Below, piece after piece: positions 8,044-18,016 of a DNA stretch of 64,000 nt (within the stretch, counting starts at the first letter, position 1; each line of letters begins with the position of its first letter). Source of the stretch: Bacteroides sp. CAG:545. Its GTDB lineage: Bacteria > Bacteroidota > Bacteroidia > Bacteroidales > UBA932. A program made the translations under genes and the position numbers. Where the stretch lies: the NCBI GenBank assembly GCA_000432515.1, contig HF996044.1, positions 80,529 through 144,528 of the forward strand, read 5' to 3'. The notes beneath the pieces were generated by a model. The model was not told where the DNA came from. It ran no database searches and saw only the letters and a program-made list of their open reading frames with translations.

Positions 8044-8087
8044 AAATTGCTATATTTGCAGGATAGAACATTATAATTATCAAGAAT

Positions 8088-9032
8088 ATGATCAAAAGTC
8101 CTATTTGTGATATTCTCGGAATAAAATATCCATTATTCCAGGGAGGCATGGCATGGATTGCCGATGCAAATCTCGCCGCTGCAGTTTCAAATGCAGGTGG
8201 ACTCGGTCTCATCTCTTCCATAAATTTCGGAACTGAAGCTGTCAGAGCAGAGATCAGAAAATGCAGAACATTGACAGACAAACCATTCGGAGTAAACATC
8301 ATGCTTGCGGCACCGAACGCTGCGGAAGTGGCCGACATGGTGATTGAAGAAGGTGTGAAAATCCTTACTACCGGTGCAGGCTCACCTGCCGCATATATGG
8401 AAAAATGGAAGGCTGCAGGAATCAAGGTCATTCCTGTAGTGGCTTCTGTCGCCTATGCATTGAAGATGCAGGAACTCGGCGCTACGGCTGTCGTGGCTGA
8501 AGGTGCTGAATCAGGCGGCCACGTAGGTGACAACCACACTATGGCCCTTGTACCTCAAGTCATTGACGCACTTGACATTCCGGTACTTGCGGCTGGCGGA
8601 ATTTTCGACGGACGCGGTGCGGCTGCGGCATTTATGCTCGGGGCTGTGGGCGTGCAGGTCGGAACCCGTTTCCTCATCGCTGACGAGTGCCTCATCCATG
8701 AAAACTACAAGGAGAAGCTTCTGAAGGCTTCCGACGTGAGCACAATGGTTACAGGAAAGTCAATGGGTGATGCTGTGCGCTGCCTCAAGACTCCGTTCTC
8801 CAAGAAGTTCTTCAAGATGGAGTACGACCCTGCCGTTCCGAAGGAGGAAGTTCTCGATTTCGGCAAGGGAGCAATGCGCAAGGCAGTATTTGACGGAGAC
8901 AATATGGGCAGCTACCTCGCCGGGGAAGTTGCCGGAATGATTCATAAAAAAGAAAGCGCCAAGGATATCGTGGAAGATATTATGGGCGGAGCTGAGAAGC
9001 TTCTGAAAAACGCCCCGTCGCTTGTAAAATAA
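8088..9032 (+). CDS. fabK: Enoyl-ACP reductase II (FabK-like flavoprotein), 314 aa
   Basis: TIM-barrel FMN enzyme of the FabK/nitronate monooxygenase family. Seen: FQGGMAWIADANLAAAVSNA at the N-terminus, GVNIMLAA, the ESGGHVGD motif (His in the active site), and the FMN-phosphate region VLAAGGIFDGRG with LGAVGVQVGTRF. FabK and nitronate monooxygenase are hard to separate by sequence alone, but the position between fabH and fabF, 10 bp before the latter, strongly supports the enoyl-ACP reductase role (last step of each elongation cycle). No FabI is seen in this window. Confidence 0.85.
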   Translation: MIKSPICDILGIKYPLFQGGMAWIADANLAAAVSNAGGLGLISSINFGTEAVRAEIRKCRTLTDKPFGVNIMLAAPNAAEVADMVIEEGVKILTTGAGSPAAYMEKWKAAGIKVIPVVASVAYALKMQELGATAVVAEGAESGGHVGDNHTMALVPQVIDALDIPVLAAGGIFDGRGAAAAFMLGAVGVQVGTRFLIADECLIHENYKEKLLKASDVSTMVTGKSMGDAVRCLKTPFSKKFFKMEYDPAVPKEEVLDFGKGAMRKAVFDGDNMGSYLAGEVAGMIHKKESAKDIVEDIMGGAEKLLKNAPSLVK

Positions 9033-9042
9033 AACAACAGAT

Positions 9043-10302
9043 ATGACAAAAAGAGTAGTAATAACAGGTATGGGCGTCGTTTCCCCGATCGGAAATGATG
9101 TAAACACATTCTGGAACAACCTTGTGAACGGAGTATGCGGAATCGACTATATAGAAGAATTCCCGACTGAAAATCTTCCGGTGAAAATCGCCGGCAAGGT
9201 CAAGAATTTCCATCCGGAAGAATACGGTATGGACAAGCCGTTCATCAGAAAACAGGACCTCTTCACACAGTTCGGCGTGGCAGCAGCTTATCAGGCAATG
9301 CAGCAGGCTGGTCTGGTGACAGAAGGCGAAGGCAAGAACATTGATCCGTTCAGACTCGGAGTCTATGTAGGCTCAGGCATCGGCGGATTCGAAATTCAGT
9401 ACAGAGAGACTGCGAAGATGATCGACGACCCGTCTGGACAGTGGGTTTCCCCGCTCTTCATCCCGACGATGATTTCCAACATTGCAGCAGGCCACATTGC
9501 GACAAAACATCACGCAGAAGGCCCTTGTATCGACGTAGTTACAGCTTGCGCCACTTCTACGAACAATATCGGTGAGGCATTCAGGGCTATCCGCCACGGT
9601 TATGCTGACGCCATCATCGCAGGAGGCTGTGAGAATGCGACAATTCCTCTCGGAATCGCCGGTTTTGCCAATGCAAAGGCACTTTCCCGTGCTGAAGACC
9701 CTAAATACGCATCTCTTCCGTTCAACGGCAACCGTGGAGGTTTCGTAATGGGTGACGGTGCAGGAATCCTGGTTCTTGAGGAACTCGGGCACGCCAAGAA
9801 GCGCGGTGCCCACATCATCGCTGAGATGGTCGGCTACGGAAACACTTGCGACGCTTACCACCCTACCGCACCGAGACCGGACGGAACCACTCAGGCAAAA
9901 TGTATCGAACTCGCATTGGAGGAAGCCGGCTTCGACAAGGAGAAGGACAATATGTACATCAATGCCCATGGCACCGGAACCAAACTGAACGATGTGGCTG
10001 AGACCAAGGCATACAAAGTAGCGCTCGGCGACTATGCATACAAGGCTCACATCAGTTCCATCAAGTCAATGACGGGACACATGTTCGGAGCAGCCGGAGC
10101 TGCAGAGGCCATCACTACCGTCCTGGCTCTGATCAATGGTATTGTACCTCCTACCATCAATCTCGATACTCCTGACCCTGAATGCGATCTCGACTACACG
10201 CCGAACACGGCTGTCAAGACTGACCTCACCATCGGTATCTCCGACTCTTTCGGGTTCGGCGGACACGATGCATGTGTGGCATTCAGAAAGTACGAGGACT
10301 AA
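9043..10302 (+). CDS. fabF: 3-oxoacyl-ACP synthase II (FabF/KASII), 419 aa
   Basis: Elongating condensing enzyme. Starts TKRVVITGMGVVSPIGNDV, and has active-site Cys169 in DVVTACATSTNN, the first His in NAHGTGT and the second in KSMTGHMFGAAGA, giving the Cys-His-His triad of KASI/II. The C-terminus DSFGFGGHDACVAF is typical. Length (about 415 residues in the family) is normal. It begins 10 bp after fabK and ends 28 bp before fabZ, so the three are almost certainly co-transcribed. Confidence 0.94.
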   Translation: MTKRVVITGMGVVSPIGNDVNTFWNNLVNGVCGIDYIEEFPTENLPVKIAGKVKNFHPEEYGMDKPFIRKQDLFTQFGVAAAYQAMQQAGLVTEGEGKNIDPFRLGVYVGSGIGGFEIQYRETAKMIDDPSGQWVSPLFIPTMISNIAAGHIATKHHAEGPCIDVVTACATSTNNIGEAFRAIRHGYADAIIAGGCENATIPLGIAGFANAKALSRAEDPKYASLPFNGNRGGFVMGDGAGILVLEELGHAKKRGAHIIAEMVGYGNTCDAYHPTAPRPDGTTQAKCIELALEEAGFDKEKDNMYINAHGTGTKLNDVAETKAYKVALGDYAYKAHISSIKSMTGHMFGAAGAAEAITTVLALINGIVPPTINLDTPDPECDLDYTPNTAVKTDLTIGISDSFGFGGHDACVAFRKYED

Positions 10303-10330
10303 AAACAGACGACTAAAACCTAAATTTATA

Positions 10331-10750
10331 ATGAACAAGGAAGATATTAAAAAGTTCCTGCCCCACAGGGAGCCGATGCTCCTCATAGATGAGGCCGTAG
10401 TGGACGAAAACAATATTGCCCATTGCAAATACACCATCAAGGAAGACGAGTTCTTCACAAGAGGACATTTTCCGGGCAATCCGATTGTCCCTGGTGTAAT
10501 TCAGTGCGAGATCATGGCTCAGAGCTGCGCCATACTTGTAAAGGACGATATTCCTGGTCATCTTACGCTGTATGCCGGACTTGACAAGGTCAGATTCAAG
10601 AATCCTGTAAAGCCTGGTGACGTATGCGAAATCACGGCGAGGCTGATAGAAAAGAGAGGCTCTCTGTATTTCTGCAGCGCCAAACTTGAAGTCGGAGGCA
10701 AGCTCTGCTGCAAGGGTGAACTCACTTTCGCGCTGATACCGAAGGAATAA
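10331..10750 (+). CDS. fabZ: 3-hydroxyacyl-ACP dehydratase (FabZ-like hotdog fold), 139 aa
   Basis: Dehydrates 3-hydroxyacyl-ACP. Start is the ATG at 10331 (MNKEDIKKFLPHREPMLLID); an in-frame upstream extension into fabF is rejected. Catalytic His and Glu lie in RGHFPGNPIVPGVIQCEIMAQ-like hotdog helix (H in GHFPG, E in CEIMAQ). FLPHRxPMLLID is the classic FabZ opening. Bacteroidetes usually carry FabZ fused to LpxC, so this stand-alone copy is likely a second, pathway-specific dehydratase; that is inference. A strong terminator follows immediately. Confidence 0.9.
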   Translation: MNKEDIKKFLPHREPMLLIDEAVVDENNIAHCKYTIKEDEFFTRGHFPGNPIVPGVIQCEIMAQSCAILVKDDIPGHLTLYAGLDKVRFKNPVKPGDVCEITARLIEKRGSLYFCSAKLEVGGKLCCKGELTFALIPKE

Positions 10751-10773
10751 TCAGATATCATAACTTATGGAAG

Positions 10774-10809
10774 TCTCACAATCCGGGTTTTCGGGTTGTG
10801 AGATTTTTT
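10774..10809 (+). terminator. Rho-independent terminator of the fab cluster
   Basis: Stem tctcacaatcc / gggttgtgaga (11 bp with one G-U) with a gggttttc-type loop region, followed by six T residues. Confidence 0.85.
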
Positions 10810-10841
10810 AATTTATTGATAGTGAAAGCAAAAAAAAATCA

Positions 10842-10849
10842 TATATTTG
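10842..10849 (+). promoter_or_regulatory. -7 box for Sus-like locus 1
   Basis: TATATTTG, a perfect TAnnTTTG element 84 bp upstream of the SusC start. The nearest TTG is 23 bp upstream, longer than ideal. The 84-nt leader is long enough to hold a regulatory structure, but no clear hairpin is seen. Confidence 0.55.
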
Positions 10850-10933
10850 TAATCGGTTAAAACGATACAGGACGACATATACACCAATAGCACTGAACTG
10901 ACATTCTGATCAACACACTAATTCAATAACAAT

Positions 10934-13900
10934 ATGAGCCTATTATCCAGACTATTGCTGACGATTGCGACTCTGACTTCATGCGTGACGATATCGTTCG
11001 CGCAAGGACAGGCCCCAATCGGCAAGGACTTGACTGTGACAGTAAAGGTCACGGACAAGACGGGCGCTATGCCGGGAGCAAGCGTACTCGTAAAAGGGAC
11101 TACAAACGGACAGATTACCGGCCAGGACGGTACTGCCACACTCTCCAATGTACCTGCGGACGCGACACTGGTCGTATCTTTCGTAGGGTATCAGGACGTT
11201 GAACTCCACGTAAACGGAAAGACGTCACTCAATGCGTTGCTCAAAGACGACTCGCTCGCATTGAACGAAATCGTGGTCGTGGGTTACGGCACGCAGAAAA
11301 AGGCCAACCTCACGGGAGCCGTGGATCAGGTCGGATCTGAGACATTCGAGGGCAGGGCCAATGCCAACATCACCCAAATGCTTCAGGGACAGGTACCTAA
11401 CCTCAACCTCAAGTTCACCGACGGAAGGCCTAACAGTTCTCCTTCCTACAACATCCGAGGTACCACATCCATCGGCCAAGGCGGAAGCGCTCTCGTGCTT
11501 ATCGACGGCGTGGAGGGCGACCCGAGCCTTCTCAACCCTAACGACATCGAGTCGGTCTCTGTCCTGAAAGACGCGGCCTCATCATCCATCTACGGTTCGC
11601 GCGCACCTTACGGAGTGGTACTCATCACCACCAAGAGCGCTACCAAAGGCAAGCCGACGATCTCCTACCAGGCTAACTTCACGGTGGAGCAGCCGACCTC
11701 GATACCTGATTACGTATCAGACGGTTACACTTGGGCAGACCATTTCTACAAGTCGTATTACAACTACAACTTCTCCAATCCATCAGGAATCAACAAGACC
11801 ATGGAGTTCTCCACCGCCTGGCTCGCAGAATACAAGAAGAGAGCAGAGGCTGAGAACTACGAAGTCCTGGTAAGTGACGGAAGCATCGGAACCGCAGGAC
11901 GATGGCTGTACTACCCTAAGGGAACGGACTATATAGGAATGATCTACAAAGACCACCTGTTCAGCCAGACCCATAATCTGTCAGTCTCAGGTTCTGACGA
12001 CAAGTTCGACTACTATGTTTCCGGAAGATATTATGACAACAACGGTATCTTCGACTCACAGACTAACCCGGAAACCTACAAGATCCTGAACAGCCGCATG
12101 AAGATGGGATACAAGATCACGCCATGGCTGAAGATCTCCAACAACACAGACGTCTCCTGGACCAAATACATCATGCCTCAGACCTACTCTGAAGGCAACG
12201 GAAACATCTGGAGAAACATCGCGGACGAAGGCCACCCTTGCTCGCCGATCTGGAACCCTGACGGCACCATGACCCACTCCGCAGTATATTCTGTCGGCGA
12301 TTTCCTCTATGGAAACAGCAACAGGACCTACCTCAAGAGACAACTCAAGACCACGTTCTCCGCACAGGCCAAATTCTTCGAGGACAAGCTTCGTGTCAAT
12401 GCAGATTTCACCTACCGCAACCACGATTTCAATACCACGGTAAAGAAAGTGAAAAGCGAATTCTCCAGATATGAAGGACAGGTGGAGACCATTTCCGGAA
12501 CACAATCCTACTTGAGCGAGACCCTCAGGAACTACGGCTATCTCTCTACCAATGAGTTCGTGGAATATGAGGACACCTTCGCCGGGAAACATTATTTCAA
12601 GGCATTGGTCGGCTACAACTACGAACAGCAGTTTTACAAACAGACCTACGCATACAATGACGACCTCCTGACACCTGACGTGGAGAACATAAATCTCGCG
12701 ATGGGCATCGATAACAAGAGCGTCACAGGTGACTGGTACAAATGGCGCACAGCAGGAGCTTTCGCCCGACTGAACTACTCTTTTGACGACAGGTATCTCA
12801 TCGAATTGAACGGACGTTACGACGGAAGTTCCAAATTCCCTAAGAGACAGCGTTGGGCATTCTTCCCGTCAGTATCTGTCGGCTGGAGAATCACAGAGGA
12901 GCCTTGGTTCAAGGTCAGCAAGAACGCTGTCACGAACCTGAAAGTCAGAGCATCATACGGCTCGCTCGGAAACAGCAACGTGGGCAACTACGCTTATGAC
13001 GAGACCTTCTCCTTCAGCAACGGACGTATCATCAACGGAAGCAAGGTACGTTACACAAGCGCTCCTTCACCTATTCCTGAGTCATTGACTTGGGAAACCG
13101 CACGGACTCTGGACGTCGGTCTGGACATGAGTTTCCTCAGCGGAAGGCTCTCTTTCAACGGGGACTGGTACAGCCGAAAGACATTGGACATGTACACGGT
13201 CGGACCTACTCTGCCGGACGTGTTCGGTGCAAGTTCTCCTAAGGGCAACTTCGCGGAGATGTCCACAAACGGTTACGAATTCATCATCAAATGGAATGAC
13301 AGTTTCAACCTTGCAGGCAAGCCGTTCAACTACTCAGTCAGGGCATCGCTTGCAGACTATGTTTCTACCATTGACAAGTTCAACAATGCCACCAAATCAC
13401 TTTCGACTTCTTCACTCAACACCAATTATTATGAAGGAATGCGCATAGGTGAAATCTGGGGCTTCGTTTCCAACGGTCTCTGGCAGAACCAGGCAGAAAT
13501 CGATGCTGCAGAAGCCAAAGCACGTGAGGCAGGACAGAAGTACTACAACCCGCTCATGCAGACATCCAAGACCTACAAGCTCTACCCTGGTGACATCAAG
13601 TTTGAAGACCTCAACGGCAACGGCTACATTGACAGAGGACAGAACACGGTAGATGATCCGGGCGACCGTAAGATCATCGGTAATGCAGAGCCGAGATACA
13701 TCTACAGCTTCGGTTTCGATTTCGAATGGAACGGCATCACGCTCAGCGCATTCTTCCAGGGCGTGGGCAAGCAGGACTGGTACCCTTCAAACGAGTCCTC
13801 GACCCTCTGGGGACAGTATAACCGTCCTTACGGCCAGATGCCTAAGTGGCATGTAGGAAACTACTGGACAGAAGACAACCCTGATGCATATCTCCCGAGA

Positions 13901-14227
13901 TACACCGGCTACTACGCTCCTTTCTACAAGGGAACCAACAATGCCAATACAAGGTATCTGATGGATGTTTCCTATATCAGACTCAAGAATGTCCAGGTCG
14001 GATATACACTTCCGGAAAAATGGACAAAGGCCATCAAGATGAAGAAGATAAGCGTATTCTTCTCAGGAGAGAACCTCTGGACATGGTCACCGATGTACAG
14101 ACACACGAGGGACATTGACGTTACCGCCAACATTTACGGAACCGACTCTGTTCTGGACAGCACCGGAGACGGATACAACTATCCGACAATGCGTTCCTAC
14201 AGTTTCGGTATCAATCTTACATTTTAA
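10934..14227 (+). CDS. SusC/RagA-family TonB-linked outer membrane transporter, 1097 aa (locus 1)
   Basis: Outer-membrane beta-barrel that, with a SusD lipoprotein, imports oligomers using TonB energy. Order: signal peptide (1-23, ending SFAQ), carboxypeptidase-like regulatory domain (about 32-110, with GASVLVKGTTNG and VSFVGYQ), TonB-box region NEIVVVGYGTQKKANLTGAV (about 112-131), plug domain carrying the SusC signature SVLKDAASSSIYGSRAPYG (about 209-227), then a barrel ending YSFGINLTF with the C-terminal Phe. Length is normal. The start is followed by SusD 12 bp after the stop. Its substrate is not readable from the sequence. Confidence 0.93.
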   Translation: MSLLSRLLLTIATLTSCVTISFAQGQAPIGKDLTVTVKVTDKTGAMPGASVLVKGTTNGQITGQDGTATLSNVPADATLVVSFVGYQDVELHVNGKTSLNALLKDDSLALNEIVVVGYGTQKKANLTGAVDQVGSETFEGRANANITQMLQGQVPNLNLKFTDGRPNSSPSYNIRGTTSIGQGGSALVLIDGVEGDPSLLNPNDIESVSVLKDAASSSIYGSRAPYGVVLITTKSATKGKPTISYQANFTVEQPTSIPDYVSDGYTWADHFYKSYYNYNFSNPSGINKTMEFSTAWLAEYKKRAEAENYEVLVSDGSIGTAGRWLYYPKGTDYIGMIYKDHLFSQTHNLSVSGSDDKFDYYVSGRYYDNNGIFDSQTNPETYKILNSRMKMGYKITPWLKISNNTDVSWTKYIMPQTYSEGNGNIWRNIADEGHPCSPIWNPDGTMTHSAVYSVGDFLYGNSNRTYLKRQLKTTFSAQAKFFEDKLRVNADFTYRNHDFNTTVKKVKSEFSRYEGQVETISGTQSYLSETLRNYGYLSTNEFVEYEDTFAGKHYFKALVGYNYEQQFYKQTYAYNDDLLTPDVENINLAMGIDNKSVTGDWYKWRTAGAFARLNYSFDDRYLIELNGRYDGSSKFPKRQRWAFFPSVSVGWRITEEPWFKVSKNAVTNLKVRASYGSLGNSNVGNYAYDETFSFSNGRIINGSKVRYTSAPSPIPESLTWETARTLDVGLDMSFLSGRLSFNGDWYSRKTLDMYTVGPTLPDVFGASSPKGNFAEMSTNGYEFIIKWNDSFNLAGKPFNYSVRASLADYVSTIDKFNNATKSLSTSSLNTNYYEGMRIGEIWGFVSNGLWQNQAEIDAAEAKAREAGQKYYNPLMQTSKTYKLYPGDIKFEDLNGNGYIDRGQNTVDDPGDRKIIGNAEPRYIYSFGFDFEWNGITLSAFFQGVGKQDWYPSNESSTLWGQYNRPYGQMPKWHVGNYWTEDNPDAYLPRYTGYYAPFYKGTNNANTRYLMDVSYIRLKNVQVGYTLPEKWTKAIKMKKISVFFSGENLWTWSPMYRHTRDIDVTANIYGTDSVLDSTGDGYNYPTMRSYSFGINLTF

Positions 14228-14239
14228 TCAGGCAAGATT

Positions 14240-16045
14240 ATGAAAAACAATATTATAGCGCTGATTCTTTCCGCCTCAGTCCTTGTCGTTTCCTGCGACT
14301 TGGCTGAACAGCCGAAAGCCAAAGCCGGCAGAGACATGATTTTCGGTTCGGAAACCGGTCTTCTGACCTATACCAACGGGTTCTACGAATACCTTCCGGA
14401 CTATGACAATGCCCACAAGCAGAACATCACTATGGACAATGCGGCCAAAAATGCCACAGGCACATATGAAGTGGGCGCATACACTACCAACACATCCACA
14501 TCATGGAGCTGGAGCAGCATCCGTAATGTGAACTATTTCCTCAAATACAACACTTCATCCAATGTGAGCGAGCCGATCCGCAACAACTACAGCGGTATCG
14601 CCAGACTTTTCAGAGCCTACCTGTATTTCAACAAGCTCGTGCAGTACGGGGCAGTTCCGTGGATCGACATTCCACTGGAGCCGGACAGCCCTGAACTTTA
14701 CAAGACCCAGGACAGCCGTGACGTGATCATCAGCAAGATGATTGAGGATCTCGACTTCGCTGCAGCGAACATCACCGAGGACAAGATAACTCCTAACTCA
14801 AACAGAGTGAACAGGTGGACTGCATTGTTCTTCAAATCAAGGGTCTGCCTTTTCGAAGCTTCTTTCAGAAAGTATCACGCCACTGGAAGCAAGTTCGGAA
14901 AGGAATACCTGAAGGACTGCAAGATCACTGCGGAAGAGCTTTACCGCCAGGCCGCCGACGCCGCTCAGGAAATCATTGAAAAAGGCCCTTACAGACTATA
15001 CACGGGAACTCCTTATGCGAATGGACGCGGCTCCTATCGCGAACTTTTCATCAGTGACAATGCCGTTTCTCAGGAAGTCATGCTCTCCCTCGCGCTCGAT
15101 CCTGTTCTTCAGCTCGGTGAGGCCAACTGGTATTACAATTCGTCCACATATGGTCCGCACCTGTGCATGACCCACGCATTTGCGAAGACCTATCTGAATC
15201 TGGACGGCACTCCGTACAATGACAAGAACGGCGACACCTACAAGACATTTGCAGAGGAGACCTCAGGAAGAGACTATCGCCTGAATCAGACCATCAGGGG
15301 TGCAGACTACACCTGCAAGGACAAGGAAGGCGTATTCGTTCCGACTCCTGCCAATATGACTGGACATTCACTTACCGGCTACCAGTTCACCAAGTATGTA
15401 ATGGACGACATCTCGTTCGACGGCGGAAGGACCAACTACAATGATGTCCCTATTGCACGTTATGCGGAAGTGCTTCTGAACTACGCCGAGGCCAAAGCCG
15501 AACTCGGGACATTGACAGATGCAGACTGGGAAAAGACAATCGGCGCACTGCGCAGCAGAGCAGGCATCACAGGCGGGCTGGACAAGAAACCGACCACGGC
15601 TGACCCTTATATGATGTCCATCTACACCGGCGTGACCGATCCGGTTATCCTTGAAATCAGACGCGAACGCGAAATAGAATTGATACTCGAAGGCCTCAGG
15701 CTCAATGACCTGAAACGCTGGGCTTGCGGAAAGCTCTGGGAGACAGCGGCTTGGGATGGCATCTACATTCCTGCAATCAACACGCCTCTCGACCTAAACG
15801 GGGACGGGACCAATGATGTTTTCGTGACTGAGGACAGCAAGTACAGCGGGCCTTACAAGAGCATTGCCATGTACACGGGCGACAATCTGAAGGTGGTCAA
15901 ACTCGCTGATGACACCAAGGGCGGATACCGTCTCAATTATGAGATAAGCCGTGTCTGGAATGACAATATGTACATTTATCCGATTCCGGAAATCGTCATT
16001 CAGAAGAATCCTAATCTGAAGCAGAATCCAGGATGGGACAAATAA
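14240..16045 (+). CDS. SusD/RagB-family surface lipoprotein, 601 aa (locus 1)
   Basis: Lipoprotein with lipobox VVSC (Cys20 in LSASVLVVSCDLAEQ), predicted to be surface-exposed and to sit as a lid on the SusC barrel. SusD-family marks: the TPR-like segment YFNKLVQYGAVPWIDIPL, the late EIRREREIELILEGLRLND followed by LKRW, and the terminal PIPEIVIQKNPNLKQNPGW. Length is typical for RagB members. It is tightly spaced between SusC (12 bp) and the PKD lipoprotein (12 bp). Ligand unknown. Confidence 0.93.
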   Translation: MKNNIIALILSASVLVVSCDLAEQPKAKAGRDMIFGSETGLLTYTNGFYEYLPDYDNAHKQNITMDNAAKNATGTYEVGAYTTNTSTSWSWSSIRNVNYFLKYNTSSNVSEPIRNNYSGIARLFRAYLYFNKLVQYGAVPWIDIPLEPDSPELYKTQDSRDVIISKMIEDLDFAAANITEDKITPNSNRVNRWTALFFKSRVCLFEASFRKYHATGSKFGKEYLKDCKITAEELYRQAADAAQEIIEKGPYRLYTGTPYANGRGSYRELFISDNAVSQEVMLSLALDPVLQLGEANWYYNSSTYGPHLCMTHAFAKTYLNLDGTPYNDKNGDTYKTFAEETSGRDYRLNQTIRGADYTCKDKEGVFVPTPANMTGHSLTGYQFTKYVMDDISFDGGRTNYNDVPIARYAEVLLNYAEAKAELGTLTDADWEKTIGALRSRAGITGGLDKKPTTADPYMMSIYTGVTDPVILEIRREREIELILEGLRLNDLKRWACGKLWETAAWDGIYIPAINTPLDLNGDGTNDVFVTEDSKYSGPYKSIAMYTGDNLKVVKLADDTKGGYRLNYEISRVWNDNMYIYPIPEIVIQKNPNLKQNPGWDK

Positions 16046-16057
16046 AGGAGCAGAGCA

Positions 16058-17995
16058 ATGAAAACAATGAACAAGATATTGACGGCAGCTGCGGCATTGT
16101 CAATGCTGGCGGGCTGTCAGAAGAATGAAGTCAAGATACACGCTGACTTCACTACGGACAAGGACGTGTATGAGCTCTATGAGGACATCAAGCTCACCAA
16201 TACGTCTTATGCCGAGAACGCATACGTGATGGCGAGCAAATGGGAGTGGGACGGCAATAAGGTATGGGGACACCAGCCTCAGGAGCCCATTTCTTTCGAC
16301 AAGACGGGCGAATATGAAATCAGGCTGACCGTGGTGGCGGACGTGGACAACATTTCCGACGTCAAGGTGAAAAAGGTGAAAGTCCAGGATACGAACAAGG
16401 CTCCGGTCGCTGATTTCAGCTGGAGTCCGGAAAGCGGAATCCGTGCCGGAGATGCCGTGCAGTTCACCGACAAGTCCTCCGACCCTGACGGCTCGATCGT
16501 AGCCTGGGAATGGAAATTCGGAGCCACTCCTGTCAATGAGCAGAACCCGAAATTCACTTTCGTGGAGTTCGGTGACATAGAGGTGAGCCTCACGGTTACT
16601 GACAACATGAAGAAGAAGACCACCAAGAGCGTGGTGATTCACGTGGACAAGAGTGCCTATAGTCTTGAATTGCTCTGGGCCAAGCCTTACGAGAGTGACC
16701 CTGAGGCATATATCAAGTTCTCGTCTCCGGCTGTGAGCCCGGACGGAAACACTGTCTATGCATTCTCATCAGGATATCACCTGGCAGCATTCAGCAAGGA
16801 CGGCGCCTCGCTCTGGACATTCGACGCCACCGCACACAACCCGAGTCCGTACTGCAAGGACGGCACCAAGAACGGTAATTCCTGCACGCCTTCAGTGGAT
16901 TCCAAGGGCAACATCTATATCGCATTGGCATATAACGAAAGGGACGCGAAGGTCGTAGGCACTTACAGTTCAGGCGTTTACTCTATCGCACCGAACGGCA
17001 GACAGAACTGGTATTTCGACTACGGAAATGCGCGGTACATCGCAGTCATTCCGGTTATTTTCGAGGACCTCGGACAGGTCATCCTGACCACCAAGGCAAA
17101 TCCGACAAAGACCGATTATCCGGCCATCTGGGAAGCTTACGGAGGCCAGGACAACGGACATGCCCTCAATATCGCTGACGGCTCGTTTGCGGAAAGCCTG
17201 CAGGTAAAGCAGGGCAACTATGGCGGCTCCGTCGGCTTCAAGAACGGTACTTTCATCACCCACTGCAACGACAAGTACGGTTCGAGAATCTATTTCCGCG
17301 AGGGCAGCAAATGGAAGTATTACGGCAATGCCAACAACCAGCACAACAAGGCTCTCGGATATAACAACAGCAAGACTCTGGAGACCGGCGACTCCGGCCA
17401 GATGGCCACGTCAGCTGACGGAAAGGTATATATCCTCTATACCAACAGGACCAACAGAGTGAGCTCAAGCAGCGTCCTCTACTGCTATGACACCAACAAG
17501 TATGTAAAGGACGACACCACCCCATTCGAGCCTGACTGGGTTACTCCAATCAACGGTAAACTTGTCAGATACAATGCCCAGGGTGTCGTCTGCGGTGCGG
17601 ATGGAACAATTTATGTAACTACAGGTGTCAATGGTAATGACAAGGCAAGGGTCACTGCCGTAAGTCCTGACGGTCAGTTGAAGTGGGAATCTTTTGCTGA
17701 CGGCGATATCGCAGGTTCTGCGGCTGTTGACAATGAGAATTACGTCTATTACAATGACTACGCTCTCGGCAAACTCGTGAAACTCTCGCCTGTAGATGGC
17801 AATAAAGTGGCTGAAATCCAGCTCGCTACAGATATGAGGTCATCCCCTACCATCAGCATTGACGGAACCATCTACTGTACCGGCATGAAAGACGGGAAAC
17901 CGACATTGTTCGCTGTCAAGGGCTCGGCGACGAGTCATGCTGCAGGCTGGTCACAGCTCGGCGGAAATCCGTCAAAGACTTGTGTGTTATACTAA
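16058..17995 (+). CDS. PKD-domain / PQQ-like beta-propeller lipoprotein, 645 aa
   Basis: Lipobox LAGC (Cys near residue 21: SMLAGCQKNE) predicts a lipid-anchored, probably surface protein. Residues about 28-112 and 118-198 are two PKD-like beta-sandwiches, the second with the clear SDPDGSIVAWEWKFG signature. From about 210 to the end lie repeated blade-like units such as SPDGNTVYAFSSGYHLAAF, SVDSKGNIYIALAY, SADGKVYILYTN, GADGTIYVTTG and SIDGTIYCTGM, consistent with a PQQ-type propeller. Such proteins in Sus loci are usually surface glycan- or ligand-binding factors (SusE/F-like position). No catalytic motif is evident. Confidence 0.82.
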   Translation: MKTMNKILTAAAALSMLAGCQKNEVKIHADFTTDKDVYELYEDIKLTNTSYAENAYVMASKWEWDGNKVWGHQPQEPISFDKTGEYEIRLTVVADVDNISDVKVKKVKVQDTNKAPVADFSWSPESGIRAGDAVQFTDKSSDPDGSIVAWEWKFGATPVNEQNPKFTFVEFGDIEVSLTVTDNMKKKTTKSVVIHVDKSAYSLELLWAKPYESDPEAYIKFSSPAVSPDGNTVYAFSSGYHLAAFSKDGASLWTFDATAHNPSPYCKDGTKNGNSCTPSVDSKGNIYIALAYNERDAKVVGTYSSGVYSIAPNGRQNWYFDYGNARYIAVIPVIFEDLGQVILTTKANPTKTDYPAIWEAYGGQDNGHALNIADGSFAESLQVKQGNYGGSVGFKNGTFITHCNDKYGSRIYFREGSKWKYYGNANNQHNKALGYNNSKTLETGDSGQMATSADGKVYILYTNRTNRVSSSSVLYCYDTNKYVKDDTTPFEPDWVTPINGKLVRYNAQGVVCGADGTIYVTTGVNGNDKARVTAVSPDGQLKWESFADGDIAGSAAVDNENYVYYNDYALGKLVKLSPVDGNKVAEIQLATDMRSSPTISIDGTIYCTGMKDGKPTLFAVKGSATSHAAGWSQLGGNPSKTCVLY

Positions 17996-18016
17996 TATAT
18001 TATTGTCCAACAATTT

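Noticed and set aside
9373..10050. 225-codon open frame antisense to fabF
   Set aside because: No homology recognised; the sense strand is a complete FabF with all catalytic residues.
10136..10330. In-frame extension of fabZ upstream of 10331
   Set aside because: It lies inside fabF in another frame and has no FabZ homology; FLPHREPM starts directly after the chosen ATG.
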